A stretch of DNA of 64,000 nucleotides. It comes from an uncultured Eubacterium sp. (GTDB lineage: Bacteria; Bacillota; Clostridia; Lachnospirales; Lachnospiraceae). Shown in pieces: positions 52,271-61,392 of the stretch. Under the pieces are notes generated by a model. It ran no database searches, had not been told where the DNA came from, and saw nothing but the letters and a program-made list of their open reading frames with translations. The translations under genes and the position numbers were made by a program. Every line of letters starts with the position of its first letter. The stretch's first letter is position 1. Location: the NCBI GenBank assembly GCA_910584595.1, contig CAJUBQ010000012.1:10846-74845 (forward strand), written 5' to 3'.

Positions 52271-53935
52271 TTATATAGCAGGAACAATATTTCCAAAAGC
52301 TATAAACTCATATGGTTCCATAATATACATTTCTTCCCTGAAAGCCATCTCCCTGCCCTTATAATTTGCCAGCAATACCTGATAACCATTCCACTCTTTT
52401 GCCATTTGTACGTTGTGCTGTTTTTCATCCAAATTACAAAATACCACGATCTGTTGTTCTGCTAATACTCTCCGATATGCCAGTACCATATCTGTTCCTG
52501 TTTCCAAAAAAGAAATTTCTCCCTTTGCAATCACCGGATACATTTTTCTCATGGCAACCAGCTTTTTATAAAAAGCAAGAATAGAATCATGATCTTTTTG
52601 CTGTTCCTCTACCGTAATTTCTTTGCTAAATTTTGCAGATAGAGGCAGCCACGGTTCTACTTCCGAAAAACCACCGTATGTTCCTCCGTTCCACTGCATC
52701 GGAGTCCTGCTGTTATCTCTGGATCTTTCCGCAAGCGCCGCAAGCGCTTCTTCTTCCGTCTTCCCCTTTTCCAATAAGATCCGATAATAATTCTGGCTTT
52801 CCACATCTCTATAATGGTCTATAGAAGGAAAATGCGCATTCAGCATCCCAATTTCTTCTCCCTGATAAATATACGGCGTACCGCGCATAAAATGAATCAT
52901 GCCTGCCAGCATTTTTGCCGACTCTTTCCAATATGCTCCTTCATCACCTATCCTGCTTACAATTCGAGGCTGATCGTGATTGCACCAAAACAAAGCGTTC
53001 CATCCTCCTCCTTGCTGCATTCCCATCTGCCATTCTATAAAAAGATTTTTTAATTTTTTATAATCTGTATCCATGAGCGCCCATTTATCCCCATTTTTAT
53101 AATCCACTTTCAAATGGTAAAAATTAAAGCACATAGAAAGCTCCTTTTCCTTTGGTGCAGAATAGCGAACACAATGTTCCAATGATGTAGAAGACATCTC
53201 CCCTACCGTTACAAAATCCTCAATCCCTGCATCCTTTACCAGCTCTTTTAAATACTCATGGATATGGGGACCATCACTGTAAAACCTCCTTCCATCTCCC
53301 TCAAAATCATCTTCCATCTGTTCCGGCTTGGAAACAAGATTGATAACATCAAACCGAAATGCCTGAATTCCTTTTTCTTTCCAGAATCGGAGAATATTTT
53401 TTAATTCTTCGCGTACTTCAGGATTATCCCAGTTTAAATCTGCCTGTGTCACATCATACAGCCTAAGATACCATTTTTTCAGCGCCGGTACATATTCCCA
53501 CGCAGAACCGCCAAATTTTGACTTCCAGTTTGTAGGCGCCTGATTAGGTGTACCTTCCTTAAAAATATAATATTTCTGATATTTTTCCTCACCAGACAAG
53601 GCTTTCTGAAACCATATGTGTTCTGTGGACGTATGATTGAATACCATATCGAGCATCAATCCAATCCCTCTTTTTTCCCCCTCTCTGATTAATTCTTCCA
53701 GATCTTTCATCGTTCCAAACCTGGAATCTACTGCACAATAATCTGCCACGTCATATCCATTATCATTTTGCGGTGATGGAAAAAACGGAGTCAGCCAAAG
53801 ATAATCCACACCTAATCCCTGCAAATAATCTAATTTTTCAATAATTCCAGGAATGTCTCCAAAACCATCCCCGTTCGTATCGCGAAAAGACTTTGGATAT
53901 ATCTGATAAACTACTTTATTTCTGAAATCTGCCAT
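52271..53935 (-). CDS. treC: Trehalose-6-phosphate hydrolase (alpha-phosphotrehalase)
   Basis: The protein is about 554 aa and belongs to the GH13 family. It cleaves cytoplasmic trehalose-6-phosphate to glucose and glucose-6-phosphate. Visible regions: YQIYPKSFRDTNGDGFGD near 10, MVFNHTSTEH near 95, GIQAFRFDVINL near 190 (nucleophile Asp), TVGEMSSTSL near 245 (acid/base Glu) and WCNHDQPRIVSR near 315. The start at 53935 follows GGGAGG with 7 bases spacing; two upstream in-frame ATGs are worse placed. It is 16 bases downstream of treP. The context makes trehalose-6-P more likely than other alpha-glucosides. Confidence 0.9.
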   Translation of the reverse strand: MADFRNKVVYQIYPKSFRDTNGDGFGDIPGIIEKLDYLQGLGVDYLWLTPFFPSPQNDNGYDVADYCAVDSRFGTMKDLEELIREGEKRGIGLMLDMVFNHTSTEHIWFQKALSGEEKYQKYYIFKEGTPNQAPTNWKSKFGGSAWEYVPALKKWYLRLYDVTQADLNWDNPEVREELKNILRFWKEKGIQAFRFDVINLVSKPEQMEDDFEGDGRRFYSDGPHIHEYLKELVKDAGIEDFVTVGEMSSTSLEHCVRYSAPKEKELSMCFNFYHLKVDYKNGDKWALMDTDYKKLKNLFIEWQMGMQQGGGWNALFWCNHDQPRIVSRIGDEGAYWKESAKMLAGMIHFMRGTPYIYQGEEIGMLNAHFPSIDHYRDVESQNYYRILLEKGKTEEEALAALAERSRDNSRTPMQWNGGTYGGFSEVEPWLPLSAKFSKEITVEEQQKDHDSILAFYKKLVAMRKMYPVIAKGEISFLETGTDMVLAYRRVLAEQQIVVFCNLDEKQHNVQMAKEWNGYQVLLANYKGREMAFREEMYIMEPYEFIAFGNIVPAI

Positions 53936-53951
53936 TTTCATTCCTCCCTGA

Positions 53952-55934
53952 TTATTTAAAATCTGCAACTGTCGTTTCTTTTTCTCTAACGGTCATTCCT
54001 GTATAAAACTGAATATTCTGAACATTCCCTTGTTCTGTAATAATACATACTGTTACATCCGGATGCCCGGCTTTCTTAATCTTTGTTCTGTCAAATTTAA
54101 TCAGTGGTGTTCCGGCGCTGACTTTTTGTCCTTCCTGCACCAGATATTCAAATCCATCTCCATTCATACCCACGGTATCAATTCCAATATGTAACAATAC
54201 TTCCATGCCGTTCTCCAGCTTTAATCCGCAGGCATGTCGTGATTCCGGCATTAACACGGCAACCTCTGCATCTGCAGGTGCATACACTATATCATTTTCC
54301 GGGATAATCGCCATCCCGTCGCCCATAATGCCTTCTGAAAAAACGCCGTCTCCAACTTCCGCCAAAGGAATTGCCTTTCCAGATAAAAATGCCGTTAATT
54401 TGTCCGAAGATGACTGATTTGTTTCTTTTTCACGCATAGCACAAGCCATAACTCCTGCCGCTGCACTTGTACCTGTCACAGCAGCGATTTCCGTTAAATC
54501 TGTTGTTTCATTGATCTGATCCGCCTGCAGACGCTTTTTTCCAACGATAACCGTTAATAAAAATGAAATAACAACCGCAAGCGCCATACAAATTGCAAAG
54601 GAAGCCATAAACTGCGGCTGAATAGATAAAATACCCGGAATACCGCCTACGCCAATTGCATTCGCTGTTGTTCCTGTCGCTGTACAAACAACTGCTGCAA
54701 TACCAGAGCCAATCATACCGCAGACAAATGGAAATCCTCTCTTTAAGTTTACACCAAATATTGCCGGTTCCGTAACTCCAAGATAACAGGAAATACAAGC
54801 CGGAACATTCACTTCCTGTGCCTGTGGATCTTTTCTCTGCAGCCAGATCATTCCAAGAACTGCAGAACCCTGCGCAATATTAGACAATGCGATCATCGGC
54901 CACAGCATTGTTCCTCCAAAATCCGCAATCAGCTGCAAATCAATTGCGTTTGACATATGATGAAGTCCTGTTATTACCAGAGGAGCATAAACAATGCCAA
55001 AAGCTGCACCAAATACAATTTTAAATGTTCCGGTAATTCCGGCAAATACAAGCGCTGAAATTGCAGCTCCTATCTGCCAGCCAATCGGCCCCAGTACGAA
55101 ATGTGCAGCCATAACTGAGATCAGTAGACTGCAGAATGGAACAACAATCATAGAAATCACCTGAGGTGTTATCTTTCGAAAGAACTTTTCCAGATACACC
55201 AATGTAAAAGCTGCTAAAATAGCCGGAAGAACCTGCCCTTGATACCCGATCATATTCACCTGAAATGCTCCGAAATTCCACTTTGGAATATCTGCCGCTG
55301 CTGTTTCCGCAACTGCATACGCGTTCAATAACTGTCCGGACACCAATGTCAGACCAAGCACAATACCAAGCATTTGCGTTGTCCCCATCTTCCTTGTCAC
55401 TGACCAGCAGATTCCAACCGGCAGCATATGAAATACTGCTTCACCAATCAGCCACAAAAAACTGTCGATTCCCGCCCAAAACTGACTAATATCACATAGC
55501 GTTTTTGTTCCATCTTCAAACAAATACATGCTGTCAATGCAGTTTCTAAAACCAAGAATCAAACCTCCCGTAATAATAGCCGGTATGAGCGGCGCAAAAA
55601 TCTCTGCTAATGCAGCAATTAATCTCTGTAGTACATTCTGGTTTTTCTTTGCCGCCTGTTTTACTGCATCCTTCGATACCCCTTCAATACCCGCTTCTTT
55701 TACAAAGTCATTGTAAAAATCTGCTACCGTATTGCCAATAATTACCTGAAACTGTCCCGACTGGGTAAAACTTCCTTTCACCACTTTCATTGCTTCAATC
55801 GCTTTTACATCCGCTCTTGAAGGTTCCACCAATGCAAACCTCATTCTTGTCATACAATGCGATACCGCAGCAATGTTCTCTTTGCCACCTACCAGGCGCA
55901 ACAGCTGTTTTGCATCTTCTGCATATTTTCCCAT
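53952..55934 (-). CDS. treP: Trehalose-type PTS permease, EIIBCA fused
   Basis: This is a 660-aa protein. The EIIB domain (about 1-80) has the phospho-Cys27 in VSHCMTRMRF. The EIIC transporter (about 100-465) has about ten helices and the GITEPAIFGVN-like signature (visible as GVTEPAIFGVN). The C-terminal EIIA domain (about 510-655) has GDGVFSEGIMGDGMAI and the acceptor His in EVLLHIGIDTVG. It imports trehalose as trehalose-6-phosphate. It is co-transcribed with treC and controlled by operators at 55955-56007. It belongs to the sucrose/beta-glucoside class. Confidence 0.9.
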   Translation of the reverse strand: MGKYAEDAKQLLRLVGGKENIAAVSHCMTRMRFALVEPSRADVKAIEAMKVVKGSFTQSGQFQVIIGNTVADFYNDFVKEAGIEGVSKDAVKQAAKKNQNVLQRLIAALAEIFAPLIPAIITGGLILGFRNCIDSMYLFEDGTKTLCDISQFWAGIDSFLWLIGEAVFHMLPVGICWSVTRKMGTTQMLGIVLGLTLVSGQLLNAYAVAETAAADIPKWNFGAFQVNMIGYQGQVLPAILAAFTLVYLEKFFRKITPQVISMIVVPFCSLLISVMAAHFVLGPIGWQIGAAISALVFAGITGTFKIVFGAAFGIVYAPLVITGLHHMSNAIDLQLIADFGGTMLWPMIALSNIAQGSAVLGMIWLQRKDPQAQEVNVPACISCYLGVTEPAIFGVNLKRGFPFVCGMIGSGIAAVVCTATGTTANAIGVGGIPGILSIQPQFMASFAICMALAVVISFLLTVIVGKKRLQADQINETTDLTEIAAVTGTSAAAGVMACAMREKETNQSSSDKLTAFLSGKAIPLAEVGDGVFSEGIMGDGMAIIPENDIVYAPADAEVAVLMPESRHACGLKLENGMEVLLHIGIDTVGMNGDGFEYLVQEGQKVSAGTPLIKFDRTKIKKAGHPDVTVCIITEQGNVQNIQFYTGMTVREKETTVADFK

Positions 55935-55954
55935 TCTTCGCTTCCTCCTTTTAG

Positions 55955-55970
55955 ACTTGTTTAAACAAGT
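55955..55970. promoter_or_regulatory. TreR operator O1 (treP leader)
   Basis: ACTTGTTTAAACAAGT is a perfect 16-bp palindrome downstream of the predicted treP transcription start. Confidence 0.8.
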
Positions 55971-55981
55971 ATTATGTTTCT

Positions 55982-56010
55982 GTTATAACACACTTGTTTA
56001 AACATGTCAA
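55982..56010 (-). promoter_or_regulatory. treP promoter
   Basis: Minus strand: perfect TTGACA (56010-56005), 17-base spacer, TATAAC (55987-55982). Operator O2 (55992-56007) sits between and over these elements. Confidence 0.75.
55992..56007. promoter_or_regulatory. TreR operator O2 (between the treP -35 and -10)
   Basis: ACTTGTTTAAACATGT is identical to O1 except for one base and is placed to block the treP promoter. Confidence 0.8.
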
Positions 56011-56023
56011 TACTAATTATAAA

Positions 56024-56040
56024 ATTTGTTTAAACAAGAT
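56024..56040. promoter_or_regulatory. TreR operator O3 (upstream of treR)
   Basis: ATTTGTTTAAACAAGAT has the same TTGTTTAAACAA core. It is directly upstream of the treR -35. Centres of O1-O3 are 37 and 32 bases apart. Confidence 0.75.
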
Positions 56041-56041
56041 A

Positions 56042-56070
56042 TTGACTTTTGAGCTATCAATTTCTATAAT
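56042..56070 (+). promoter_or_regulatory. treR promoter
   Basis: TTGACT at 56042-56047, 17-base spacer, perfect TATAAT at 56065-56070, 31 bases before the treR start. Confidence 0.75.
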
Positions 56071-56101
56071 AGTTTCATAAGAATTTGAGAGGTAAACAAA
56101 T

Positions 56102-56833
56102 ATGCCGAAGACAATATACGAAAATATTTACAAAGACTTAAAACAGAAAATTGAAAACAATATGTTTACTTATCAGGAACTTCTTCCATCGGAAAACTCA
56201 CTGATTCAAACCTATCACTGTTCCCGCAACACTCTTCGCCGGGCTGTCAGCCGCCTGGTCACTTACGGCTATGTACAGACAATACAGGGAAAAGGTGTGC
56301 GCAATATCTATCAGCCAATTGCACAGACTGCCTTTACAATTGGCGAAATTGAAAGCTTTCGGGAATCTGCCATTCGAAACGGACATATTCCCCTTACAAA
56401 AGTTCTTTTATTTACTGAGTTTGAAATTAACGAAAGTCAGTCTTTAAACACAGGTTTTTCTGCCGGAACTGATGTTTATTATATCCAGCGCCTTCATTTT
56501 TTAGATGATACGCCATTAATTCTTAACCATAATTATTTTTTAAAAGAGACTATTCCCGGTCTTACAAAAGAAATTGCAGAAACTTCCATTTATCAATATC
56601 TGGAACAGACACTGCATATGACGATTGTAAACAGTAAACGTGTTATGACTGTAGAAAAAATGACACAAATAGATGAAAAATACTTGAAGATGAATGCCAG
56701 AGACTATAATTGCATGGCTGTTGTCAGCAGTCAGACCTATAACAGCGACGGTGTCATGTTTGAATATACACAATCCCGCCATCGGCCGGATTACTTTCGT
56801 TTTTATGACAATGCAGTAAGAAAATCGAGCTAA
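56102..56833 (+). CDS. treR: GntR-family trehalose operon regulator (TreR-like)
   Basis: This is a 243-aa regulator. The N-terminal winged helix (about 1-70; LPSENSLIQTYHCSRNTLRRAVSRL near 27) binds DNA. The C-terminal UTRA domain (about 80-235) senses a sugar phosphate, presumably trehalose-6-phosphate. It is divergent from treP and three operators of one sequence lie between, one placed to let TreR repress its own gene. RBS GAGAGGT precedes ATG. Confidence 0.9.
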   Translation: MPKTIYENIYKDLKQKIENNMFTYQELLPSENSLIQTYHCSRNTLRRAVSRLVTYGYVQTIQGKGVRNIYQPIAQTAFTIGEIESFRESAIRNGHIPLTKVLLFTEFEINESQSLNTGFSAGTDVYYIQRLHFLDDTPLILNHNYFLKETIPGLTKEIAETSIYQYLEQTLHMTIVNSKRVMTVEKMTQIDEKYLKMNARDYNCMAVVSSQTYNSDGVMFEYTQSRHRPDYFRFYDNAVRKSS

Positions 56834-56922
56834 TGAATTTATCCACTTTTTATTTGTATAATACCCTTCTCCTGCGTTTTTGAACATGAAAAATCATTAC
56901 AAAAAACTTTGTAAATACAAAA

Positions 56923-56961
56923 GGATTAAAGCGGAGAACTTCACACTCTCCGCCTTAATCC
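56923..56961 (-). terminator. Terminator downstream of the GH3/AAA-ATPase-like remnants
   Basis: On the minus strand GGATTAAGGCGGAGA pairs with TCTCCGCTTTAATCC (15 positions, one G-U) around a 9-base loop and ends in TTTTGT. It also follows treR on the plus strand, where one A-C mismatch is present. Confidence 0.75.
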
Positions 56962-57053
56962 CTCATCTTACAAAATAACACCGCCTTTAACCCCTTATGT
57001 CGAGTTTATGACACGAAATTTTTTTGATACCCAAAATTACAATTCAGCTTTCT

Positions 57054-57230
57054 CTATTCTACATTGATGTTTCCTGCTTTTCTTCTAGAAATTTCATTAT
57101 TATATAACAAGCTGCTAAAATTTTGCATAGGAACTTCCTGTATCATCTGCGCCACAGCTTTTTCATCCATCGCCAAAGTTGCCTTAAGTAAAGATTCTGA
57201 TGCATTAATAGCCTTTATTAGACACGCCAA
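57054..57230 (-). pseudogene. AAA-ATPase-like (PD-(D/E)xK C-terminal) gene remnant
   Basis: A frame with no start codon reads [20 protein letters not shown], then DEKAVAQMIQEV and LLYNNE, ending at TAG at 57054. This resembles the C-terminal region of the AAA-ATPase_like/PD-(D/E)xK proteins (LLKAIWNxDAExVAEMI..SxLxYNDE). It joins the end of the GH3 fragment in another frame near 57215-57230, so a recombination joined two unrelated genes. Assignment is by resemblance only. Confidence 0.5.
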
Positions 57231-57645
57231 AACTTTGAATGCCCCGGATATATCCGGCAGCCATTTTTCCTGTCAGATAAGGATCTTCGCTAAAATATTC
57301 AAAATTACGCCCGCACAATGGAGAACGCTTGATGTTCATCCCCGGCCCCAGCAGTACATCCACATCCTGGCAAGCCGCTTCTTCTCCAAGACATCTGCCA
57401 AGCTCCGGATCCCAGGAATTCGCCATAGCAGCCGCTGTCGGAAAACAGGTAGCAGGCATGAAACCGTTCAGTCCAAGCTGGTCTCCTGCACCTTCCTGCT
57501 TTCGTATCCCATGCGGCCCGTCAGCCATAGCCATATTTGGAATACCAAGCCTTTCGACACTTCTGGACTGCCAGAAATCTTTTCCGGAAAAGAGATAACA
57601 TTTTTCTTCCAATGTCATTTTTGAAATCAGTTTCTGATATTTCAT
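57205..57645 (-). pseudogene. GH3 beta-glucosidase, N-terminal fragment
   Basis: 147 codons begin at ATG 57645 with a good AGGAGAG site. The frame has [19 protein letters not shown] near 40, [20 protein letters not shown] near 68 and the substrate-binding [20 protein letters not shown] near 98, typical of GH3 beta-glucosidases in normal domain order. It stops soon after GIQSFGV, before the catalytic Asp, so the fragment is inactive. About 600-700 residues are missing. It lies 30 bases downstream of a second GH3 fragment. Confidence 0.85.
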
Positions 57646-57675
57646 CCTTTCTCTCTCCTTCGCATATTTTATTTA

Positions 57676-58506
57676 CTATTTTTCCATATTTACTGCGCTG
57701 CGTTTTTTCTTCCAGCGGATCAGTACAATGACCATTGCTCCAATAGCAGCGATGGCAACACCTGCATCAATACCGATAAACATCTTTGTCATATGATCCA
57801 TCTTTCCTGCATCCGGGTCAGGAATGGTATAATTTCCGCTGTTTACAACCGTATAGAAAATATTTTTGCACGCCTTTCGCATAGCAGATACAAGCGTTGC
57901 AGAACCTGTATTCGTAATCTCATTCGACTCATGCTGCATAAATCCAGGCATCGCATCATTTCCATTGCGGACAAAATCATCTGTATTCTGATATCCATAA
58001 GAACCGTTCCAGTCCGACAGAACCATTCCGCGGAATCCCCACTCATCACGAAGAACCGTATTTAAAAGGTTTGGATTTGCCCCTGCGCACACATCGCCGA
58101 TAAAGTTAAAGGATGACATGACTGCCAGTGAATTTCCTTCAAAATGTTTCACGCTCATTTCAAACGGCTTTAAATAAATCTCACGCATCGGCTGTTCGTC
58201 TGTATAAGTCAGCAGCATCGCACAGCGGTTTGTCTCCTGGTCGTTCAGTACAAAGTGCTTGATAAAAGCATACTTTCCAGCCGCGTCTCCTGTATTTGTC
58301 ACCTTCACATCAAAGGACACGGTATCGCCGTTATCCGAAAAATTCTCCATTTCCTGCGTAAAATCCGTATAGCTCAGTCCATATCCAAATGGATAAAGCA
58401 CCTGTTCCTCATAGTTAATCAAGCCTTCTTCCGCAGCTGTCTCATAAAACCGGTATCCAACGTAGATGCCGCCACAAAGATGACAGACGCGAAAGCACAC
58501 GAACAT
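57676..58506 (-). pseudogene. Permuted, membrane-anchored GH3 enzyme, internally deleted
   Basis: 276 codons. The order is the end of a GH3 C-terminal domain (GIYVGYRFYETAAEEG, YPFGYGLSYT near 40), then a piece of the FnIII-like domain (VTNTGDAAGK), then the middle and end of the GH3 N-terminal domain (VKHFEGNSLAVMSSFNFIG near 120; VLSDWNGSYG with the nucleophile Asp near 165). A C-terminal membrane helix (about 235-260) and basic tail follow. This C-then-N order is a known permuted surface beta-glucosidase type of Firmicutes. Large in-frame deletions remove the front, and the start has no RBS. It is a decaying gene. Confidence 0.8.
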
Positions 58507-58571
58507 TACTGGAAATTGCCCAGGAAGCGTATATACATGCCGGGGTTATTCCATTATAAATATCTACAAAA

Positions 58572-58613
58572 AACGGTTTTTCAATACCTGTTTATGGTAA
58601 TTGAAAAACCGTT
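58572..58613 (-). terminator. Terminator of the esterase remnant
   Basis: On the minus strand AACGGTTTTTCAAT pairs with ATTGAAAAACCGTT (14 bp, plus ACC/GGT with a bulge) and ends in TTTTTTGTAG. Confidence 0.8.
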
Positions 58614-58628
58614 CCTGCGATATATTTA

Positions 58629-58872
58629 TCAGTATTTTCTATTCCAGGTAATGCTGCCCGCATCATTTCTGCGGTAATTTTTTAAATAGTTCCAGGCTAT
58701 TTCAGCTTCTTCTATCCAAGGTGCATGCTCCCTGTCCTCCACAATTGGTCCCACACATAAATAACACCATCGGCACCTTTTATCAGTATCCATTTTCACT
58801 GCCTGTAGTATATAAAAACACAGCAAATGCAAGGATGCATAAAAGAAATGCTCTTTTCATCCATTTTCTCAT
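58629..58872 (-). pseudogene. Secreted alpha/beta-hydrolase (esterase) remnant
   Basis: A signal-peptide-like start (MRKWMKRAFLLCILAFAVFL; ATG 58872, AGGAAG upstream) runs to a stop after TTGSENGY. Further downstream, a C-terminal piece in another frame reads HAPWIEEAEIAWNYLKNYRR, close to the end of PHB-depolymerase/feruloyl-esterase-like proteins (the WIEExEIAWxxLK pattern). The catalytic middle is missing, and at least one frameshift is present. It is clearly non-functional. Confidence 0.65.
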
Positions 58873-58897
58873 GATCTTCCTGCCTTTCCTGATTTAT

Positions 58898-60250
58898 TTA
58901 GGAAAGTGACAATGTGACCGTTACATCTCCGTTCCCAAAAGCTGCAAGAAGCTCCTGTCTTGTAACGCCATCAATTTTCCCAAGCCTTGTAAAATTCCAT
59001 GTATTCGTATCATAGTAAATGACCAGTGAATTACCCTGATAAAGAATCAGGTCTCCAGGGCCAGTCGTAATATTTTCATCATTTGTCGGCAGACTTTTTC
59101 CCAGCGGCCCGACTTTTTCCATATCCCCGTAATCACTCATTCTTATGGTAACCGGTCCTTCCAAAAGCATTTTACTGAAAGCTTGCGCAGAAGAATTATC
59201 TTCCAGCTCTGCATAAAAAACAGTATTCCCTGCTGTAATTTTCACTTTTCCTTCCTCATTTCCTGATGTGCTTTGCGATTGATTTCCGCCAGTAATTCCA
59301 AGCCTGTCAATCCACCTATTTACGTCATCCTGCACATTTCCCGCAGATGTTCCCTGTATCCAAAAACCTTCCAACACTTCAGCGCCAGATGCAGATGCCC
59401 TCACGCTTTCATAGCTTGTCTGCGGTGAACTGCTGCCTGACGTGCAAAACGGAATAATTTTCTTTCCGATAAAATCATAGCTTTCCAAAAAAGAATGAAC
59501 CGCCATCGGGATATCGCCAAACCAGATCGGATATCCTAAAAACACCGTTCCATAATCAGTCATATTTTCCACACGTGACTTTAAAAGCGGCCTTGCATTC
59601 TGCTCTCTTTCCTCGGAAGCCTGTTCAAGCACCGCGTAGTAATCCTGCGGGTATGCCGTTTCTGTCTCAATCCGAAATTTTGTTCCCCCGGTTTTATCTG
59701 CTATCATATCAGCCAGCTTTTCTGCATTGCCGCTGCGCGTAAAATATGCAATCAGTATTTTCTCACCAGATTCGTCCGGCAGAGACGGCTCCGGTACAGG
59801 CTCAGGCTGCGGCATCCCGCCTGGCTGTTGTGGCGTCCCGCCTGATTCCTGATCTGGCTGTACTGCATTTACTTTTACTTTCATCCATGCCGCCCGGTTT
59901 CCTCGGTTTGTTTTCACTGCCACCGTAATTTTTGCTGTTCCAGATGTCTTTGCACGTATGACACCATTTTTAGTAACAGAAACTATTTTTTTATTATTGC
60001 TGCGGTACTGAACAACTCTTATTTTGACTGATTTTTTGTTTTCGATTGCCCTTACCTTTAACTGTCTGGAAGCGCCCGCTTTCATTTTAAATGTTTTCTT
60101 TGTTACATTCTTTTTTCCGATCTGCATCTGCACAGAAATCCCTGTTTTTGCTGACAGCCGCATGGAATAAAAATTACCTAATGGCAGTGCTGTTAATAGC
60201 AGACATGCTGTTAAAAACATCAAAATTCTCTTTTTTATTTTTTGATTCAC
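58898..60250 (-). CDS. Secreted Big2 - flavodoxin - cyclophilin-like fusion protein
   Basis: This is a 450-aa protein in three parts. After a signal peptide (about 1-35) comes a Big2-like domain (about 38-130; KAGASRQLKVRAIE, AKTSGTAKITVAVKT) and a Pro/Gly-rich linker. A flavodoxin-like domain follows (about 165-320: ILIAYFTRSGNAEKLADMIA, FLGYPIWFGDIPMAVHSFL, CTSGSSSPQTS). Last comes a cyclophilin-like domain (about 335-450: VKITAGNTVFYAELEDN, GPVTIRMSDYGDMEKVG, QGNSLVIYYDTNTWNFTRLG). Flavodoxin-cyclophilin-like fusions occur singly in gut Firmicutes. The Big2 module and export are noteworthy because flavodoxins are normally cytoplasmic. The GTG start at 60250 follows GGAGGA. Confidence 0.8.
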   Translation of the reverse strand: MNQKIKKRILMFLTACLLLTALPLGNFYSMRLSAKTGISVQMQIGKKNVTKKTFKMKAGASRQLKVRAIENKKSVKIRVVQYRSNNKKIVSVTKNGVIRAKTSGTAKITVAVKTNRGNRAAWMKVKVNAVQPDQESGGTPQQPGGMPQPEPVPEPSLPDESGEKILIAYFTRSGNAEKLADMIADKTGGTKFRIETETAYPQDYYAVLEQASEEREQNARPLLKSRVENMTDYGTVFLGYPIWFGDIPMAVHSFLESYDFIGKKIIPFCTSGSSSPQTSYESVRASASGAEVLEGFWIQGTSAGNVQDDVNRWIDRLGITGGNQSQSTSGNEEGKVKITAGNTVFYAELEDNSSAQAFSKMLLEGPVTIRMSDYGDMEKVGPLGKSLPTNDENITTGPGDLILYQGNSLVIYYDTNTWNFTRLGKIDGVTRQELLAAFGNGDVTVTLSLS

Positions 60251-60280
60251 TTATATCTCCTCCAATAAACTGTGTACACC

Positions 60281-60507
60281 TTATTTCAATGTCATCTTAT
60301 TTTTATTCAGCCAATTACGAATCTTAATATTCGTAATACCATTAGCAGTCAGGCCGATTTTCACATCCGCATATACTGTCTGTACAATATATGATTCTGT
60401 TACTGCCCCTGCTGCTATGCATTTATCCTTTGCCCTTAAATTATCTAGTATTTGTCATTTGTTTATGCTGAAATCTGCAAAAATATTTACTAATTTATTT
60501 TTTTCAT
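60281..60507 (-). pseudogene. Debris of a short secreted protein gene
   Basis: ATG 60507 (AGGAGG 12 bases upstream) opens only MKKIN before a stop. A second frame gives NKLVNIFADFSINK, interrupted by TGA, then a frame reading GAVTESYIVQTVYADVKIGL and ending at TAA 60281. The end (ANGITNIKIRNWLNKNK) looks like a secreted domain. Several lesions suggest decay. This and the next two entries are the only signals in the poorly coding stretch 60251-61495. Confidence 0.3.
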
Positions 60508-60641
60508 CCTGTTTGATATCCTCCTTTCGCTCCAGACACAGACAAAGCATAATCTGTTTCACCATTTACAAAAAAATTTCTGTTGAATTATATTTATTAT
60601 AGAATGAGTTTTTGCAAAAATCTAATACCTATATTAAATAA

Positions 60642-60839
60642 TCAAAAATGCCTAAACTGCATAAAACATGTCATCAACAGATTCAAAAAAGCACTGGGCC
60701 TTATTTCCATTATTACTTTGCGATTATGATATGATAATTCACTGCAAGTTAGTAAATCCTGATAATAATAAAAATTATCAGAATTCAAATATCCTGACTT
60801 TTCAATAACTTTCATTGTTACGTTTGAAATACCATCCAT
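60642..60839 (-). CDS. 65-codon hypothetical frame, possibly a truncated gene
   Basis: ATG 60839 has a good GGAGAGGG upstream. The protein reads MDGISNVTMKVIEKSGYLNS and ends in a hydrophobic tail. It is not recognised. The start context is good, but the short length and position in a decay zone suggest a truncated gene. Confidence 0.3.
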   Translation of the reverse strand: MDGISNVTMKVIEKSGYLNSDNFYYYQDLLTCSELSYHNRKVIMEIRPSAFLNLLMTCFMQFRHF

Positions 60840-60942
60840 TGTTATCCCTCTCCAAATTAAATGATTTAAATCATTGAAAATATTACGGTTAATTGCTTAT
60901 CCACCCACTCCAATATCATCTCAACATCTGTCTATTTTAAAG

Positions 60943-61173
60943 CTACAAAATCAAAAATGTGCACATCTCATTACTGGCAATCCGCTCCTTCTTTCGTCCT
61001 CCCTGCTCCATGGATGCCAAAGTACCCGGTGTTTTTCCACCGTATTTGCCGTCTCCAGCCAAATACCCCGGATTCCTTCTCTCCTCCTCCAGCTTCGCCA
61101 ACTCCTCGATTGCCCGGATTCCCCCTTGAGTCAAGTTAGTGACACGATTTTTGTAAATTAGCGTTAAATCCAA
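60943..61173 (-). CDS. 76-codon hypothetical frame of higher GC content
   Basis: A TTG-started frame with weak RBS encodes GGIRAIEELAKLEEERRNPG and then a Gly/Lys-rich tail. It is less AT-rich than the bases around it, which suggests a remnant of foreign origin. It is not recognised and may be spurious. Confidence 0.25.
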   Translation of the reverse strand: MDLTLIYKNRVTNLTQGGIRAIEELAKLEEERRNPGYLAGDGKYGGKTPGTLASMEQGGRKKERIASNEMCTFLIL

Positions 61174-61392
61174 ATTTTTTTCATCACTTTTTTATTGAAT
61201 TGTACCAATATTTGAAAATACAAATATTAAAAGCCTTACATCTCCATTTCAAAATAATCCACAATCAAATCATTTTATCAGTTGTTAATTATTCGCAAAT
61301 CTTTCTACTTCGCATAAAAATAAATTCTAATCTTCCAATTTTTCTTCTGTTATTTATCCATTACATATATTTCTTTAATTCACAAAATAAGC

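Noticed and set aside
57064..57624. 186-codon plus-strand frame over the GH3 fragment
   Set aside because: Antisense of a recognisable GH3 sequence, so a shadow.
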